From the NCBI GenBank assembly GCA_039024315.1, contig JBCCQN010000031.1, forward strand, positions 1-52,361: a stretch of DNA of 52,361 nt, given 5' to 3'. The DNA comes from JBCAWW01 sp039024315 (GTDB lineage: Bacteria; Bacteroidota; Bacteroidia; J057). Positions 32,817 through 41,448 of this stretch are shown piece by piece. A model generated the notes under the pieces. The model did not search any database and had not been told where the DNA came from. It worked only from the letters and a program-made list of their open reading frames with translations. Positions within the stretch are counted from its first letter, which is position 1, and every line of letters begins with the position of its first letter. A program made the translations under genes and the position numbers.

Positions 32817-33794
32817 ATGAAAATTGGCAAGGATGTAGTCAAAGCGGCAAGGGTATTGAAAGCGGGAGGCTTGGTAGCGATCCCCACGGAGACGGTTTAT
32901 GGCTTGGCTGCCAATGCATTTGATCCTCAAGCAGTAGTGGGGATTTATGAAGCGAAGCAAAGACCGAGTTTCAATCCCTTGATTATGCATACGGATAGCT
33001 TAACCAAGTTGAGAACATGGGTAGAGGAGCTTCCGCCTTTGGCAAACGCTCTAGCTGAGCGTTTTTGGCCGGGTCCTTTGACATTGCTTTTGCCTCGCAA
33101 AACGCTTGTCCCAGATATTGTAACGGCAGGGCTTCCTCGGGTAGGGGTGAGAATTCCCCAAAATCCATTGACGCTATCGCTACTGACTCAGTTAGCCTTT
33201 CCTCTCGCAGCGCCTAGCGCCAATCCCTTTGGGTATATTAGCCCTACTACAGCTGAACATGTGGCTCAACAGCTCGGCGAAAAAGTCGATTATATCTTAG
33301 ATGGTGGACCTGCCCAAGTGGGCATCGAATCCACCATTGTCGGTTTTGAATCTGACGGTAGCCCGACCCTCTATCGATTGGGAGGAATTGCCCTCGAAGC
33401 AATCGAAGCCATCTCTGGCCCGCTCAAACGATTTACCCTGAGTGAGAATCCCCAGACTTCCGGTATGCTCAAGAGTCATTATGCGCCCCGTGTGGCTTTA
33501 CATTTGGGCAACTTAGAAGAGTTAATCGCCGAATTCGGGACTCAAAATGTAGCGATATTATCGTTCCGCGAAGCGGTAAAAGGAATCGAGCGCTCTCTAC
33601 AACGTCAGCTTTCACCATCAGGATCGCTAAACGAAGCAGCCCAAAATCTCTTTGCAAGCCTGAGAGAGCTTGATCAACTCCCTGTGCAATACATTCTGGC
33701 TGAGGAGGTTCCGGCTCAAGGAATTGGGTTAGCAATCAATGATCGACTGCAAAGAGCACGTTTTGAACATCGACAAAAGCCAGCGGAGAAATAA
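32817..33794 (+). CDS. Threonylcarbamoyl-AMP synthase (Sua5/YrdC/TsaC family, long form)
   Basis: 325-aa enzyme that makes threonylcarbamoyl-AMP for the t6A37 modification of ANN-decoding tRNAs. YrdC domain: AGGLVAIPTETVYGLAANAF, KQRPSFNPLIMH, FWPGPLTLLL, AAPSANPFGYISPTTAEHV. The C-terminal Sua5 domain (SGMLKSHYAPRVALHLG, then GIGLAINDRLQRAR) makes it the long form. A mini-hairpin repeat at 33560-33580 is read in frame as SFREAVKG in the Sua5 domain without disrupting it. Confidence 0.93.
   Translation: MKIGKDVVKAARVLKAGGLVAIPTETVYGLAANAFDPQAVVGIYEAKQRPSFNPLIMHTDSLTKLRTWVEELPPLANALAERFWPGPLTLLLPRKTLVPDIVTAGLPRVGVRIPQNPLTLSLLTQLAFPLAAPSANPFGYISPTTAEHVAQQLGEKVDYILDGGPAQVGIESTIVGFESDGSPTLYRLGGIALEAIEAISGPLKRFTLSENPQTSGMLKSHYAPRVALHLGNLEELIAEFGTQNVAILSFREAVKGIERSLQRQLSPSGSLNEAAQNLFASLRELDQLPVQYILAEEVPAQGIGLAINDRLQRARFEHRQKPAEK
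33560..33580 (+). repeat. Mini-hairpin repeat copy inside Sua5 (GAA loop)
   Basis: Reads TCGTTCCGCGAAGCGGTAAA: CCGC/GCGG stem and GAA loop; first base of the core differs. Confidence 0.85.
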
Positions 33795-33872
33795 AAAGCG
33801 CTACTTTTTGAAATGTAGGCTTTGTTATACTATTTTTACCCGCCGAACCAAGCGCTACTAATATCCGATTTC

Positions 33873-35354
33873 ATGGATCAAAATTTTATCTTAAACCTCG
33901 GTACTTCCACTGCTCAGGCCGCCCCTATGTTGGTGCTGCTTGCAACAGGTCTTGTATTGATGTTGTTAGATGCATTCAAGCAAAGAGCGGCTCTTTCATG
34001 GGTTACTGCTGTTGGCTTTTCACTTTCTGCCGTATGGGCCTGGGTGATCCGGGTTGAAGGGACTAGTCTAATCTTTAGCGGCATGATGGAAACAGGAGGA
34101 TATGCCCCTCTGGTACACGTTTTCTTGTGTATTTCTGGCTTATTGACGCTATTTTTTCTGCAAGACTATCTCAAACGGCAAGATCGTCCTATTGATGATG
34201 TGTATGCATTGCTCACATTTTCGGTTTTGGGGATGGTTTTGATGGCCAATGCCAATGATTTGATCATGGTATTTATTGGTCTTGAGACTATGTCTATGGC
34301 TTTGTACATTTTTGCCGCCCTCTACAAAAGAGATCTTAAATCCAATGAGGCAGGCTTAAAATATTTCCTCCTAGGATCCTTTGCCTCGGCTTTCTTGCTG
34401 TTTGGCATTTCCTTGATCTACGGTATTTCTGGTTACACCGATCTGACTATGATCGGTATGAACTTTGATCGTATGATGGAAAACGAGCTTATCTTCTTTA
34501 CCGGAGTGGGCTTGATCCTGATTGGATTCCTTTTCAAAGTAGCTGCTTTTCCATTTCACAGCTGGACACCAGACGTGTATGAAGGTACCCCAACGCCACT
34601 GGCTGGCTTCATGGCTACCGGTAGTAAAATGGCCGCTTTTGTTGCCTTCGGGGTGATCATCCAAAAAATGGAACTAGCGACTCGTCCTGAAGCAGGGAAA
34701 ATTATTACCCTTTTGGCGATTTCGGCTTTGTTGACCATGATCTACGGCAATATCGTAGCCGCACGACAGACTAACCTCAAACGGATGTTGGCCTACTCGA
34801 GTATCGCTCACTCTGGCTACGTTTTATTAGGACTTTGTGCAGCAAGTATCGGCTTTAAAGCGGTCATCTTCTATATGTTTATCTATACTTTGATGAACAT
34901 TGGGGCCTTCGGTATGGTCGGAATGGTAGAGCGTGAATATGAAGATACTCATCTCGACAACTGGAAGGGATTGGGCAAAGTCGCCCCCTATTTTGCCTCG
35001 GCCATGGCGGTATTTTTATTCTCCTTGGCGGGTATTCCTCCTTTGGCGGGCTTTATGAGTAAGTACCAAGTATTTATCACTGCGATTGATGCAGATTTGA
35101 CCTTCTTGGCTACAGCGGGTATTCTGACCTCTGTTATAGGTGCCTATTATTACATCCGAGTGATCGTTTTGATGTTTTTCAACGCAGACGATAGCACACC
35201 CGGATTCAATATCAATTTTGCGACTCTTCCGGTGGTTGGGATTGCAATACTCGTGGCCCTCTTGCTAGTGTTTGGCGTTGCTCCATCCCTAGTCCTAGAG
35301 CCTATTGATGCTGCCTTTGGTGGCGTACAGGACGCGATCAGCGTACTCCCATAA
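33873..35354 (+). CDS. nuoN: NADH-quinone oxidoreductase subunit N
   Basis: 493-aa antiporter-like membrane subunit of complex I with about 14 helices. Signatures: NDLIMVFIGLETMSMALYIF, KYFLLGSFASAFLLFGISLI, HSWTPDVYEGTPTPLAGFMA (discontinuous helix region), KRMLAYSSIAHSGYVLLG and LAGIPPLAGFMSKY. It couples electron transfer to proton pumping. No other nuo gene is in the window: the upstream neighbour is Sua5 and the downstream one is a convergent glycosyltransferase. The ATG at 33873 is preferred over an upstream TTG. A terminator follows at once. Confidence 0.95.
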   Translation: MDQNFILNLGTSTAQAAPMLVLLATGLVLMLLDAFKQRAALSWVTAVGFSLSAVWAWVIRVEGTSLIFSGMMETGGYAPLVHVFLCISGLLTLFFLQDYLKRQDRPIDDVYALLTFSVLGMVLMANANDLIMVFIGLETMSMALYIFAALYKRDLKSNEAGLKYFLLGSFASAFLLFGISLIYGISGYTDLTMIGMNFDRMMENELIFFTGVGLILIGFLFKVAAFPFHSWTPDVYEGTPTPLAGFMATGSKMAAFVAFGVIIQKMELATRPEAGKIITLLAISALLTMIYGNIVAARQTNLKRMLAYSSIAHSGYVLLGLCAASIGFKAVIFYMFIYTLMNIGAFGMVGMVEREYEDTHLDNWKGLGKVAPYFASAMAVFLFSLAGIPPLAGFMSKYQVFITAIDADLTFLATAGILTSVIGAYYYIRVIVLMFFNADDSTPGFNINFATLPVVGIAILVALLLVFGVAPSLVLEPIDAAFGGVQDAISVLP

Positions 35355-35378
35355 GGATACATCACACCCTAATTATAG

Positions 35379-35407
35379 AACGCTTCCTCGATTGAGGGAG
35401 CGTTTTT
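35379..35407 (+). terminator. Intrinsic terminator after nuoN
   Basis: 11-bp stem AACGCTTCCTC / GAGGGAGCGTT with a 4-nt loop and seven T residues, ending one base before the convergent glycosyltransferase stop. The AGCGTT in it is part of the stem, not a clear mini-hairpin repeat. Confidence 0.88.
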
Positions 35408-36607
35408 TTATGCCTTGATTACTAGGTCCAACATTTTTTGAGATAGCACTGCGCGGTCAAATTGTGCTTTGGCTAGTTTGCGAGCATTAAGACCCATTTG
35501 CTTCCTGAGGGCTTTGTCTTTAGTTAGTGTCTTGATATTGGCAACTAGCGCTGGAAGGTCTCCTTGAGCAGAAGAAAGGCCGCATTGGTACTTTGCTAGG
35601 TAGGTGGCCTGCCAGCCTCGGTGATTGATGATCAATGGTAGGCCGGCCGCTAAATAGTCGTAAAATTTGGTAGCACTGTTGGCTTCTAATACTGGAAAGG
35701 GTGCAAAACAGGATAAGCCAATATCCGCCTCTGCGAGCGCTGCTAAGGCTTCCTCTTTGCTTACTTGTGGCTGCCAGTTAAAATTAGGTAGTGGATTTTG
35801 GGCAAGAAAGGATTGGAGGTTGGGGGCATCGTTACCGGAGCCGATGATGATAAATTCGATATTTTCCTCGCCCTCTTGCCATAAGATTTTTGCCGCTTGG
35901 GCCAGTTGGGTGAGTTGGTTAGCGATGCCGATGGTACCGGTATAGATGAGTCTTATCTTTTCGCTAGTTGAGGAGGAGCGTTCTCGGAGAGAAACCCCCG
36001 TAAGATTGGTCCCATTATGGATGACATGGATTTTTTGAGGGGCGACGCCATGCTGGAGGATTTGTTTTTTCATTCCTTCGGAGAACGCTGCGATCGCTTT
36101 GGCCTCGGCATAGATTTTTAGCGTTCGGCGATGTAGCCATGAACGCCAGGGACCTCTTGGAATGATCCCCATCCCAATCGGAACATCGGGCCAGACATCA
36201 GCCACCTCAAATACAAAAGGAATCTCTAGAAGCTGACTTAGCCTACGCCCTAGCTCCCCAACCGAAAGCGGGGCCGAATAGGCTAGCAAACGATCAAAGC
36301 CATGCCAATGACTGCTTTGGGACCATACCGCTCGGTAAAAGCGGTAAAAGGCTTGCATACGCCTTCTAAATGACCAAAGGTGATGGTATTCAATCGGGAA
36401 GAAGTGAATGTAAATGCCTTCGTATAGATAGCTCCCATCGGCTTGCTTATTGCGCCAAACAGGATGATTAAGAGGAATCCCTGCCGTTGAGCTGACAAAA
36501 TGCACTTCGTGACCCGCCTCGGTCCAGTAGCGAGCAAATTCAAAGCAACGGGGATTGCCCGGGCAATGAGGGAGTACCAATAATTGTTGGAGGTAAAGCA
36601 GGCGCAT
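35408..36607 (-). CDS. Glycosyltransferase family 4 (WbuB-like)
   Basis: 399-aa retaining glycosyltransferase of the GT-B fold. The N-terminal acceptor domain opens with LLVLPHCPGNPRCFEFARYW TEAGHEVHFVSS, as in WbuB-type enzymes. The donor domain includes LIYTGTIGIANQLTQLAQA, ADIGLSCFAPFPVLEANSATKFYDYLAAGLPLIIN. It probably adds a sugar to an undecaprenyl-linked intermediate in capsule or O-antigen synthesis. It starts one base after the WecA-like stop, so the pair is cotranscribed. Two mini-hairpin variants (35977 and 36073) lie in it. Confidence 0.88.
   Translation of the reverse strand: MRLLYLQQLLVLPHCPGNPRCFEFARYWTEAGHEVHFVSSTAGIPLNHPVWRNKQADGSYLYEGIYIHFFPIEYHHLWSFRRRMQAFYRFYRAVWSQSSHWHGFDRLLAYSAPLSVGELGRRLSQLLEIPFVFEVADVWPDVPIGMGIIPRGPWRSWLHRRTLKIYAEAKAIAAFSEGMKKQILQHGVAPQKIHVIHNGTNLTGVSLRERSSSTSEKIRLIYTGTIGIANQLTQLAQAAKILWQEGEENIEFIIIGSGNDAPNLQSFLAQNPLPNFNWQPQVSKEEALAALAEADIGLSCFAPFPVLEANSATKFYDYLAAGLPLIINHRGWQATYLAKYQCGLSSAQGDLPALVANIKTLTKDKALRKQMGLNARKLAKAQFDRAVLSQKMLDLVIKA
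35977..35991 (+). repeat. Mini-hairpin repeat variant (CTC/GAG stem, GGA loop)
   Basis: AGCGTTCTCGGAGAG; same form occurs at 31866-31881 on the minus strand. Confidence 0.6.
36073..36089 (-). repeat. Mini-hairpin repeat variant (TCC/GGA stem, GAA loop)
   Basis: Minus strand AGCGTTCTCCGAAGGAA. Confidence 0.5.
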
Positions 36608-36608
36608 A

Positions 36609-37772
36609 CTAGCCTGGACTCACCATCGTACGAGAGGACGGAGACTCATTGGCTTGCTGACGCTCTAGCTTGAGACGTGCTCTTTCGGCTTCAATATCTT
36701 TCATGCGACTAATGCGAACGCCTTTGCGATAGAGGTAGGCAAAGCTCACAAACAAGATGATGGGGTAAAAACCAAAAAGGACAGAATAGAAATCACTCCA
36801 CTCGGGAATAAGGCGATAGGCAAATAGCGCCAAAGCCCCTGAAACGAGAGAGACGATCCCCAAGGTTACGGGCACAAAAGCTTCGGGGATGCCCACATGT
36901 ACCAATTGGTGGGTCAAATGATCTTTCCCGCCTACAAAAGGAGAACTACCTCTTGCGAGCCTCGCAAAGGTAACGAAAGAGGTATCCATGATAGGCACCA
37001 AAAAGACCATCAAAGGAATCAAACCTCTGCGGATATGGGAAATATTGTCTGGGGTAGTGGGGATGTTCCAAAAATAGAGGATGCCTACAAAGGCGAGTAT
37101 CATCCCGATAAACATGCTACCGGTATCTCCCATATAAATTTTGGCAGGTTTCCAGTTCCAAAAGAGGAAGCCGATAAAACCACCAGCGATAATGATAAAG
37201 AGAAAATAAAGCATCGAAATGCCTTCACGGGAGATCGACATAGCCATACCTACCATGAGGATGGTGGTAGCAATAGTAGCTGTGACCGCGTCCATATTGT
37301 CCAGCATGTTGAGGCTATTCATAATGCCTACTACCCAAAACAGGGTCAGAATGTAGTCCAACCAGATCAGTCCAGGCGACCACATACTAAAAAACTGGAT
37401 GTGGATATTGAAGTACAGTAAAATCCCTCCGCAAAGTAGCTGACCGAGGAATTTGAGACTGGGGTGGGTCCCATAAGCATCGTCGGCAAAGCCAATCATA
37501 AAAGCCAAGGTAGCACTCAAAAAAAGCGCTAAATAGCGTCCTGAGCCTGCTGTAGCCTCAGGGTAGATCAACATCATGATTACAGCACCAATCAAAAAGG
37601 TGATGTAAAAAGAAATCCCGCCGGTTGTTGGTTTTGAAGTACTCGCCCATCTTACCAGATTTTGCTGCCCAGCTCGGCTTTCAACGCCAAAGTTTTTGGA
37701 AAATCTGAGGAGAATTTTGTTGAGCATGTAGGAAAAGCCCACGGCGCCTAAAAAAAGGAGTACACTCTTCAT
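36609..37772 (-). CDS. Undecaprenyl-phosphate N-acetylglucosaminyl-1-phosphate transferase (WecA/TagO-like)
   Basis: 387-aa polytopic enzyme that starts lipid-linked glycan synthesis by moving a HexNAc-1-P to undecaprenyl phosphate. Motifs: KPTTGGISFYI, FADDAYGTHPSLKFLGQLL, NMLDNMDAVTA, KIYMGDTGSMFIGM and the loop GGKDHLTHQLVHVGI that fills the role of the HxHHR motif. Roughly 11 helices precede a charged tail. It is followed at once by the WbuB-like glycosyltransferase, which probably acts next. Large barrel protein upstream may share the transcript. Confidence 0.9.
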   Translation of the reverse strand: MKSVLLFLGAVGFSYMLNKILLRFSKNFGVESRAGQQNLVRWASTSKPTTGGISFYITFLIGAVIMMLIYPEATAGSGRYLALFLSATLAFMIGFADDAYGTHPSLKFLGQLLCGGILLYFNIHIQFFSMWSPGLIWLDYILTLFWVVGIMNSLNMLDNMDAVTATIATTILMVGMAMSISREGISMLYFLFIIIAGGFIGFLFWNWKPAKIYMGDTGSMFIGMILAFVGILYFWNIPTTPDNISHIRRGLIPLMVFLVPIMDTSFVTFARLARGSSPFVGGKDHLTHQLVHVGIPEAFVPVTLGIVSLVSGALALFAYRLIPEWSDFYSVLFGFYPIILFVSFAYLYRKGVRISRMKDIEAERARLKLERQQANESPSSRTMVSPG

Positions 37773-37876
37773 ATCCTAGAAAAGGTTTTCAGCGAAGGTA
37801 TAAATATCTTGTAAAGGTAAAAACAAGGATAGATTGCCGAGATGTTAGGTAATAGACAACTTTAGTACAAAAATAC

Positions 37877-40800
37877 CTAAAAAAAGGCTCTGAGTTGAAT
37901 CCTACCCGAATGTAGTGGGCTGGTTTTTTGCGAAATTCGGCCATCATAAATCAAACTCATTTCTACATTACTTAGTACAAACCAGACTAAATTTAATCTC
38001 CAAACAGCATTAAGGCCTGGTTGTAAACCCTCTCGCAGCTCGTATTCTGCCGCTGAAGTGGTGCTGCCCTCTTCGTTGAGGGAGGCCAATTCTAGTTTAG
38101 CAAATAGGTTATTACGATCCTTCAAATTCCAACTACTGTCAAAAATTAATTTATGGGCGCGCAATCGACTATCTACGAGACCGTCTAAATTGGTGTTTTG
38201 GCGGGATTGATATTGATATCCTGCGCTAAAGCGTACTTTGGTCCCAAACTGAAAGTTGAGCTGGGGATTGGTCTCCCAAAATTGAATGTTATAATTCCGT
38301 TGGGGAAAACCTGCCGAAGAAAGTTGTCGAGTACCAATTCTGGTTTCCAATTCTATAGAGCGACTTTCGTTTAGGTTTAAGCGTTGTGCGGCACGCCAAA
38401 AGGTTAAGCCTCTAAATTCATCGCCTGTATTGAGAAATAATTTGGATTGATTGCGGAACCAGCTGAAGCGAAGATCCCCAGTAGGATTTTTCTGAAAAAA
38501 GTTAAGATCCTGCTGTAAAGTCATATTTGCGTTGAGCAAACTCGTATCAGCAAAGGGATCGCTCAGTCGAAGGAAGTAACTAGCCAGCTCCGTATTGCGG
38601 CTTTTGTGTTGGATGGCCTTGACGGTGGTCACTGCATTGAGGTTTCGGAGAATTTTGAGGGGGACAGAGCCACTATCTGGGATAACATTGCGAAAATCCC
38701 AGCGCAGTATGCCATTGAGACTCAGGCGTGTGGTAGGGAAGAGTTCCCGCGTAGGGCGAATCACTCGAATGAAATTGGCGATTTCGGGGATGGTGGCGAG
38801 TTGAAACTCCTCGAAGTCCTGAATACCATCATTATTGAAAAGGGAGTCCAACCAGACATAGTTCCCTTGGCCAGGATTGACCTCAATGAAAAAGACCTCC
38901 TGTTGTGCTACCTGCTCCGAGCTGACATCATAGACAAAGTTGGCATAGATCAGTCGATTTTTGGGGCGAAAGGTGCTTTGAAAGTTGGTGTTGAGCACTC
39001 TAGAGTCCTGTAAACCTGTTTTGAAAAATACCGTGTCTAAAACCTCCAAGGTGCGGTAGGCAGTGGTGGTTTGGAGATTGAAGCTTTGGAGGGGATTCCA
39101 AACGGCATTGGCGTACCAAGTGTAGGCGAGTGTTTTGTCGCGCAGTTGTCCGTCAATTGCTTCACGATCGAGTCGATAATTCCATGAAATATCTAGTTGT
39201 AGTTTTTTGCTGTTGACAGTTCTGAGATAAGGTTTAAGGTCCACAAAGGAGAAGGAAGGACGACTCGTGGTGTCGATGCTTTGGATTTGCTTGTCTTCTA
39301 GCCAAAGCACGTTTCCCAATTGTAGGAATTTCCCTATAGGGACGAATATATTTCCTTCCTGACGAATCCAACGAGAGCTGCGAAGGAGGCTTTGGTTTTC
39401 ATTTTTGATGTGGGTGAATTCATAAAATCCCTGTACAGAGCGATCAAGACTACTTTCCATCCGATAGACTTGCCGATAAGCATTATTGCCTTGTCCTGTA
39501 TTGCGGTAGCCGCCTTCAGCCGCAAAGCGGAGACCGGGTTTATATCTAAGTGCGATTTTAGCCCCTACGATCTGCTCGTCTGTTCGTTCCTCTTCCTCAC
39601 TGATGTCCCAAATACGATTATATTCTGCTTGATAAATCCGGTCGATATTTTGAAAAGATTGGGCTACGTATTGGTGCCAGGCATCGACATTGAGCTGAAG
39701 GCTATCGCTGATTGGCAGATTGTCAACTTTAAGGCCGCTGCGTTGGGCGAGGCCCAAATTATCTTCGTCTCCTAGTCCAGAAAGGCGATTTTTGTCTTCT
39801 ATACTGAGGCCTGTTTCGCTGTAAATGCGAGTGTGAGCATTGATTTGATAGTTGACTCGAGTATTGATCACTTGTAGGAGGCGAGGTAATACCCATTGTC
39901 TGACGGGAGCGTAATCCCCTTGGGGAACGCCCAGTGAGTCCGGTGCTACCCAGCGAAAAACGGTGGCGCCTTGGCGGCGAGGATCAATCTCATAAAAACC
40001 TTGATTTGCGCCCACACGAGTGGCGCTGATGGCATAAAAAGTGCTGTCTGGGAACTTAATACGAGCGCTATCACCCACAAAGACATAACGTTCATATAAA
40101 ACGCCTCCCACCAAAGTATCTACCCGAGCATAGACGGGACGATTGTCCTGCGCTCCTAAACTATCTATCCCACTGGTGATCGCTTGGCCGGTATTGTCGC
40201 CTACTCTGGATAGGGTATCTAAGGCATTTTGGAAGGCAGTTTGATTGTCGAAGGGCGCATTGGCATTATCAGCGTCACGGGCATAAGAGACATTCAATTG
40301 TAAGTTGTCATCGAACATCCTATGTTCCATTTGTGCTACTAGCAAAGAGCGATTATAGTATTGATCACTATACTCAAAGTCTACCACTATCCGCGTGATA
40401 TTGGTAATCACATGCTTGGGCATAAAGGTAACTTCAGCCGTATTGTAGTTGATGATGTAATCTTGATTTATGCCTCGGGTCATCAATTTGCCATTGAGAT
40501 AGACCTTTTCACTACCAGCAAGGACAATGAAAAAGCGCTCATTATTTTGCCCACTCAGCCGATATGGCCCAGCTACTCCATCAATAGCTTGCAGGGTATT
40601 GGTGTGGAATTTGCCTTTGGCAACGGCCCCACTGACACTAGCTTTGGTTTGATCGTTGGCCCAAGCAAACTGAACTCCTTGCACGTTGCGGTAAAAATCT
40701 CCGAAACGAGTGTTTTTTTGACTCACTTCATAGTCTCCCATGGTGAGGCTAAAACGGTCTTTCATGAGTTTGATAAAGACCCTGTCAAAATCGGAAATTT

Positions 40801-41392
40801 GTTGGGTGGTACCATCTGGCTGGATGGGGATATTTTCGTCTGTGATGGCACCGACGATTTTGAGGCCATCACCTAGATCGCCTTCCAATTGGAGGCGAAG
40901 ACCGCTGGTGACGGCAAGACTTTGGCGATTACCGACGGCTAAGCCGCGGGTGAGGCTGCCACTTTTGCGAATCCTGTCGCTGGCTAAGAACTCTCTAGGG
41001 TTTTGATCGTAGCGTTCATCGAAGATGACATCTATCTGCTCCTCCTGAGTCGCGGTATCGCGGGTAATCCTAATCTGGCGAATCGCTACCGTGGGAGAGA
41101 GGGGGTTGGCAAAATAGCGGTAGGTGATTGATAGCGGAAAACGGAAGAGCGTATCTTTTAAGAGTACCCAGCCTTGGGCATAATTGATTTGGTATAAGGC
41201 ATTGTTGACACTCTGCTGCTCCTTGTCCAATAAAGTCTCAGAATTGGGCACTACAAACCCATGGGCCAGCCGGAGAGTATCGGTTGCTGGTCCACTAAGG
41301 GTATCCGTGGCAGGCAAGGAGTTTTGGGCCCATATGAGGCCGGTGCTGCAAATTAGGCCGAAAAGCAGCCCGACGATGCGTACATATCGCAA
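37877..41392 (-). CDS. Large outer-membrane beta-barrel protein, SprA-like segment
   Basis: 1171-aa protein with a signal peptide (RIVGLLFGLICSTGLIWAQ). The region about 150-250 (SGSLTRGLAVGNRQSLAVTS, GLRLQLEGDLGDGLKIVGAI, DENIPIQPDGTTQQISDFDR, FSLTMGDYEV) resembles segments of the T9SS translocon SprA, but the protein is half its size. The remaining 900 residues are antiparallel strands with short acidic turns, and it ends in a Phe (RIQLRAFF), as barrels do. Large secretion or attachment role is inference. A mini-hairpin variant lies at 41011-41027, in frame (VIFDERYD). Confidence 0.75.
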   Translation of the reverse strand: MRYVRIVGLLFGLICSTGLIWAQNSLPATDTLSGPATDTLRLAHGFVVPNSETLLDKEQQSVNNALYQINYAQGWVLLKDTLFRFPLSITYRYFANPLSPTVAIRQIRITRDTATQEEQIDVIFDERYDQNPREFLASDRIRKSGSLTRGLAVGNRQSLAVTSGLRLQLEGDLGDGLKIVGAITDENIPIQPDGTTQQISDFDRVFIKLMKDRFSLTMGDYEVSQKNTRFGDFYRNVQGVQFAWANDQTKASVSGAVAKGKFHTNTLQAIDGVAGPYRLSGQNNERFFIVLAGSEKVYLNGKLMTRGINQDYIINYNTAEVTFMPKHVITNITRIVVDFEYSDQYYNRSLLVAQMEHRMFDDNLQLNVSYARDADNANAPFDNQTAFQNALDTLSRVGDNTGQAITSGIDSLGAQDNRPVYARVDTLVGGVLYERYVFVGDSARIKFPDSTFYAISATRVGANQGFYEIDPRRQGATVFRWVAPDSLGVPQGDYAPVRQWVLPRLLQVINTRVNYQINAHTRIYSETGLSIEDKNRLSGLGDEDNLGLAQRSGLKVDNLPISDSLQLNVDAWHQYVAQSFQNIDRIYQAEYNRIWDISEEEERTDEQIVGAKIALRYKPGLRFAAEGGYRNTGQGNNAYRQVYRMESSLDRSVQGFYEFTHIKNENQSLLRSSRWIRQEGNIFVPIGKFLQLGNVLWLEDKQIQSIDTTSRPSFSFVDLKPYLRTVNSKKLQLDISWNYRLDREAIDGQLRDKTLAYTWYANAVWNPLQSFNLQTTTAYRTLEVLDTVFFKTGLQDSRVLNTNFQSTFRPKNRLIYANFVYDVSSEQVAQQEVFFIEVNPGQGNYVWLDSLFNNDGIQDFEEFQLATIPEIANFIRVIRPTRELFPTTRLSLNGILRWDFRNVIPDSGSVPLKILRNLNAVTTVKAIQHKSRNTELASYFLRLSDPFADTSLLNANMTLQQDLNFFQKNPTGDLRFSWFRNQSKLFLNTGDEFRGLTFWRAAQRLNLNESRSIELETRIGTRQLSSAGFPQRNYNIQFWETNPQLNFQFGTKVRFSAGYQYQSRQNTNLDGLVDSRLRAHKLIFDSSWNLKDRNNLFAKLELASLNEEGSTTSAAEYELREGLQPGLNAVWRLNLVWFVLSNVEMSLIYDGRISQKTSPLHSGRIQLRAFF
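41011..41027 (+). repeat. Mini-hairpin repeat variant (CATC/GATG stem, GAA loop)
   Basis: AGCGTTCATCGAAGATG: same lead and loop with a new, fully paired stem. Confidence 0.55.
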
Positions 41393-41448
41393 TCAACAAT
41401 GATTAGTCAGCAATTTACAGAATGTGTAGGGTATAGAATAAGGCAAAA

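Noticed and set aside
33055..33110. Further AGCGTTTT and CGCAAAACGCTT matches in Sua5 as repeat copies
   Set aside because: They lack the paired stem and loop; likely chance.
35379..35404. AGCGTT in the nuoN terminator as a mini-hairpin copy
   Set aside because: The bases belong to the terminator stem and no GNA hairpin follows.
39921..39940. GCGTTCCCC-AA-GGGG in the barrel gene as a mini-hairpin copy
   Set aside because: The AA loop is outside the GNA class and Gly-rich coding could produce it.
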